From positions 1 through 5,951 of the forward strand of contig USHZ01000119.1 in the NCBI GenBank assembly GCA_900554595.1: DNA of 5,951 nt, in the 5' to 3' direction. This document shows positions 5,915 through 5,951 of this stretch, in pieces (within the stretch, counting starts at the first letter, position 1; each line of letters starts with the position of its first letter). The translations under genes were made by a program, and so were the position numbers. The DNA comes from an uncultured Collinsella sp. (GTDB taxonomy: Bacteria > Actinomycetota > Coriobacteriia > Coriobacteriales > Coriobacteriaceae). The notes beneath the pieces are model-generated. The model saw only the letters and a list, made by a program, of their open reading frames with translations. It was not told the origin of the DNA and made no database searches.

Positions 5915-5951
5915 CGCAAAGAAGGCCACTTAATGTGGCCTTCGTCTTGCG
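5915..5951. terminator. Second terminator-like hairpin at the window end
   Basis: GAAGGCCAC (5921-5929) and GTGGCCTTC (5935-5943) form a perfect 9-bp stem with a TTAAT loop. CGCAA (5915-5919) and TTGCG (5947-5951) can extend it past a small internal bulge. It shares the GAAGGCC base with the hairpin after murB. It may end a convergent gene beyond the window, or a short transcript lying between the two hairpins. Confidence 0.6.

Noticed and set aside
1..5951. CRISPR arrays, tRNA or rRNA genes, integrases, toxin-antitoxin or defence genes
   Set aside because: None seen. There are no regularly spaced repeats, no cloverleaf with a TTCRA arm, and every substantial coding stretch is explained by holA, tsaE, xfp, the lacI-family gene or murB.

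Overview
The window looks like two unrelated actinobacterial genomes joined at one point. Positions 1 to about 945 carry the end of holA (DNA polymerase III delta subunit) and the first half of tsaE (tRNA t6A synthesis), one base apart on the + strand. Their protein sequence and gene order resemble Bifidobacterium. Lysine is written almost only as AAA, glutamate almost only as GAA, and glutamine mostly as CAA. From about 961 to the end the DNA is GC-rich with mostly GAG and AAG codons, and the genes look like Coriobacteriia (Collinsella/Olsenella type). Both assignments are from memory of the families, not from a search.

The join lies at about 946-960, a stretch of about 15 bases that fits both sides: tsaE coding sequence read on +, and the end of a phosphoketolase gene read on -. 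Both genes are cut at this point. Each reading frame runs on by chance into the antisense of the other gene, giving chimeric ORFs of 207 and 835 codons whose lengths look normal. A metagenome assembly or binning chimera explains this better than a real recombination, because tsaE is normally essential and no mobile-element sequence is visible at the join.

The right-hand part has three genes. A phosphoketolase gene (xfp, - strand, 3353 downwards) lies 204 bp downstream of a LacI-family regulator gene (- strand, 4586-3558). Its promoter region holds two identical AAAACGTTTT palindromes exactly 21 bp apart, which look like LacI-type operators and suggest that the neighbouring regulator controls the phosphoketolase. 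Divergent from lacI is murB (+, 4827-5789), for peptidoglycan precursor synthesis, with its own promoter and a strong terminator hairpin.

The 240-bp divergent region between lacI and murB holds a 66-bp imperfect palindrome (4696-4761) that resembles REP/RAYT-type repeats. Downstream of murB, two hairpins with the same GAAGGCC stem base bracket about 106 bp of unexplained sequence. I see no new defence or biosynthetic system. The most notable points are the chimeric join, the twin operators and the long palindrome.
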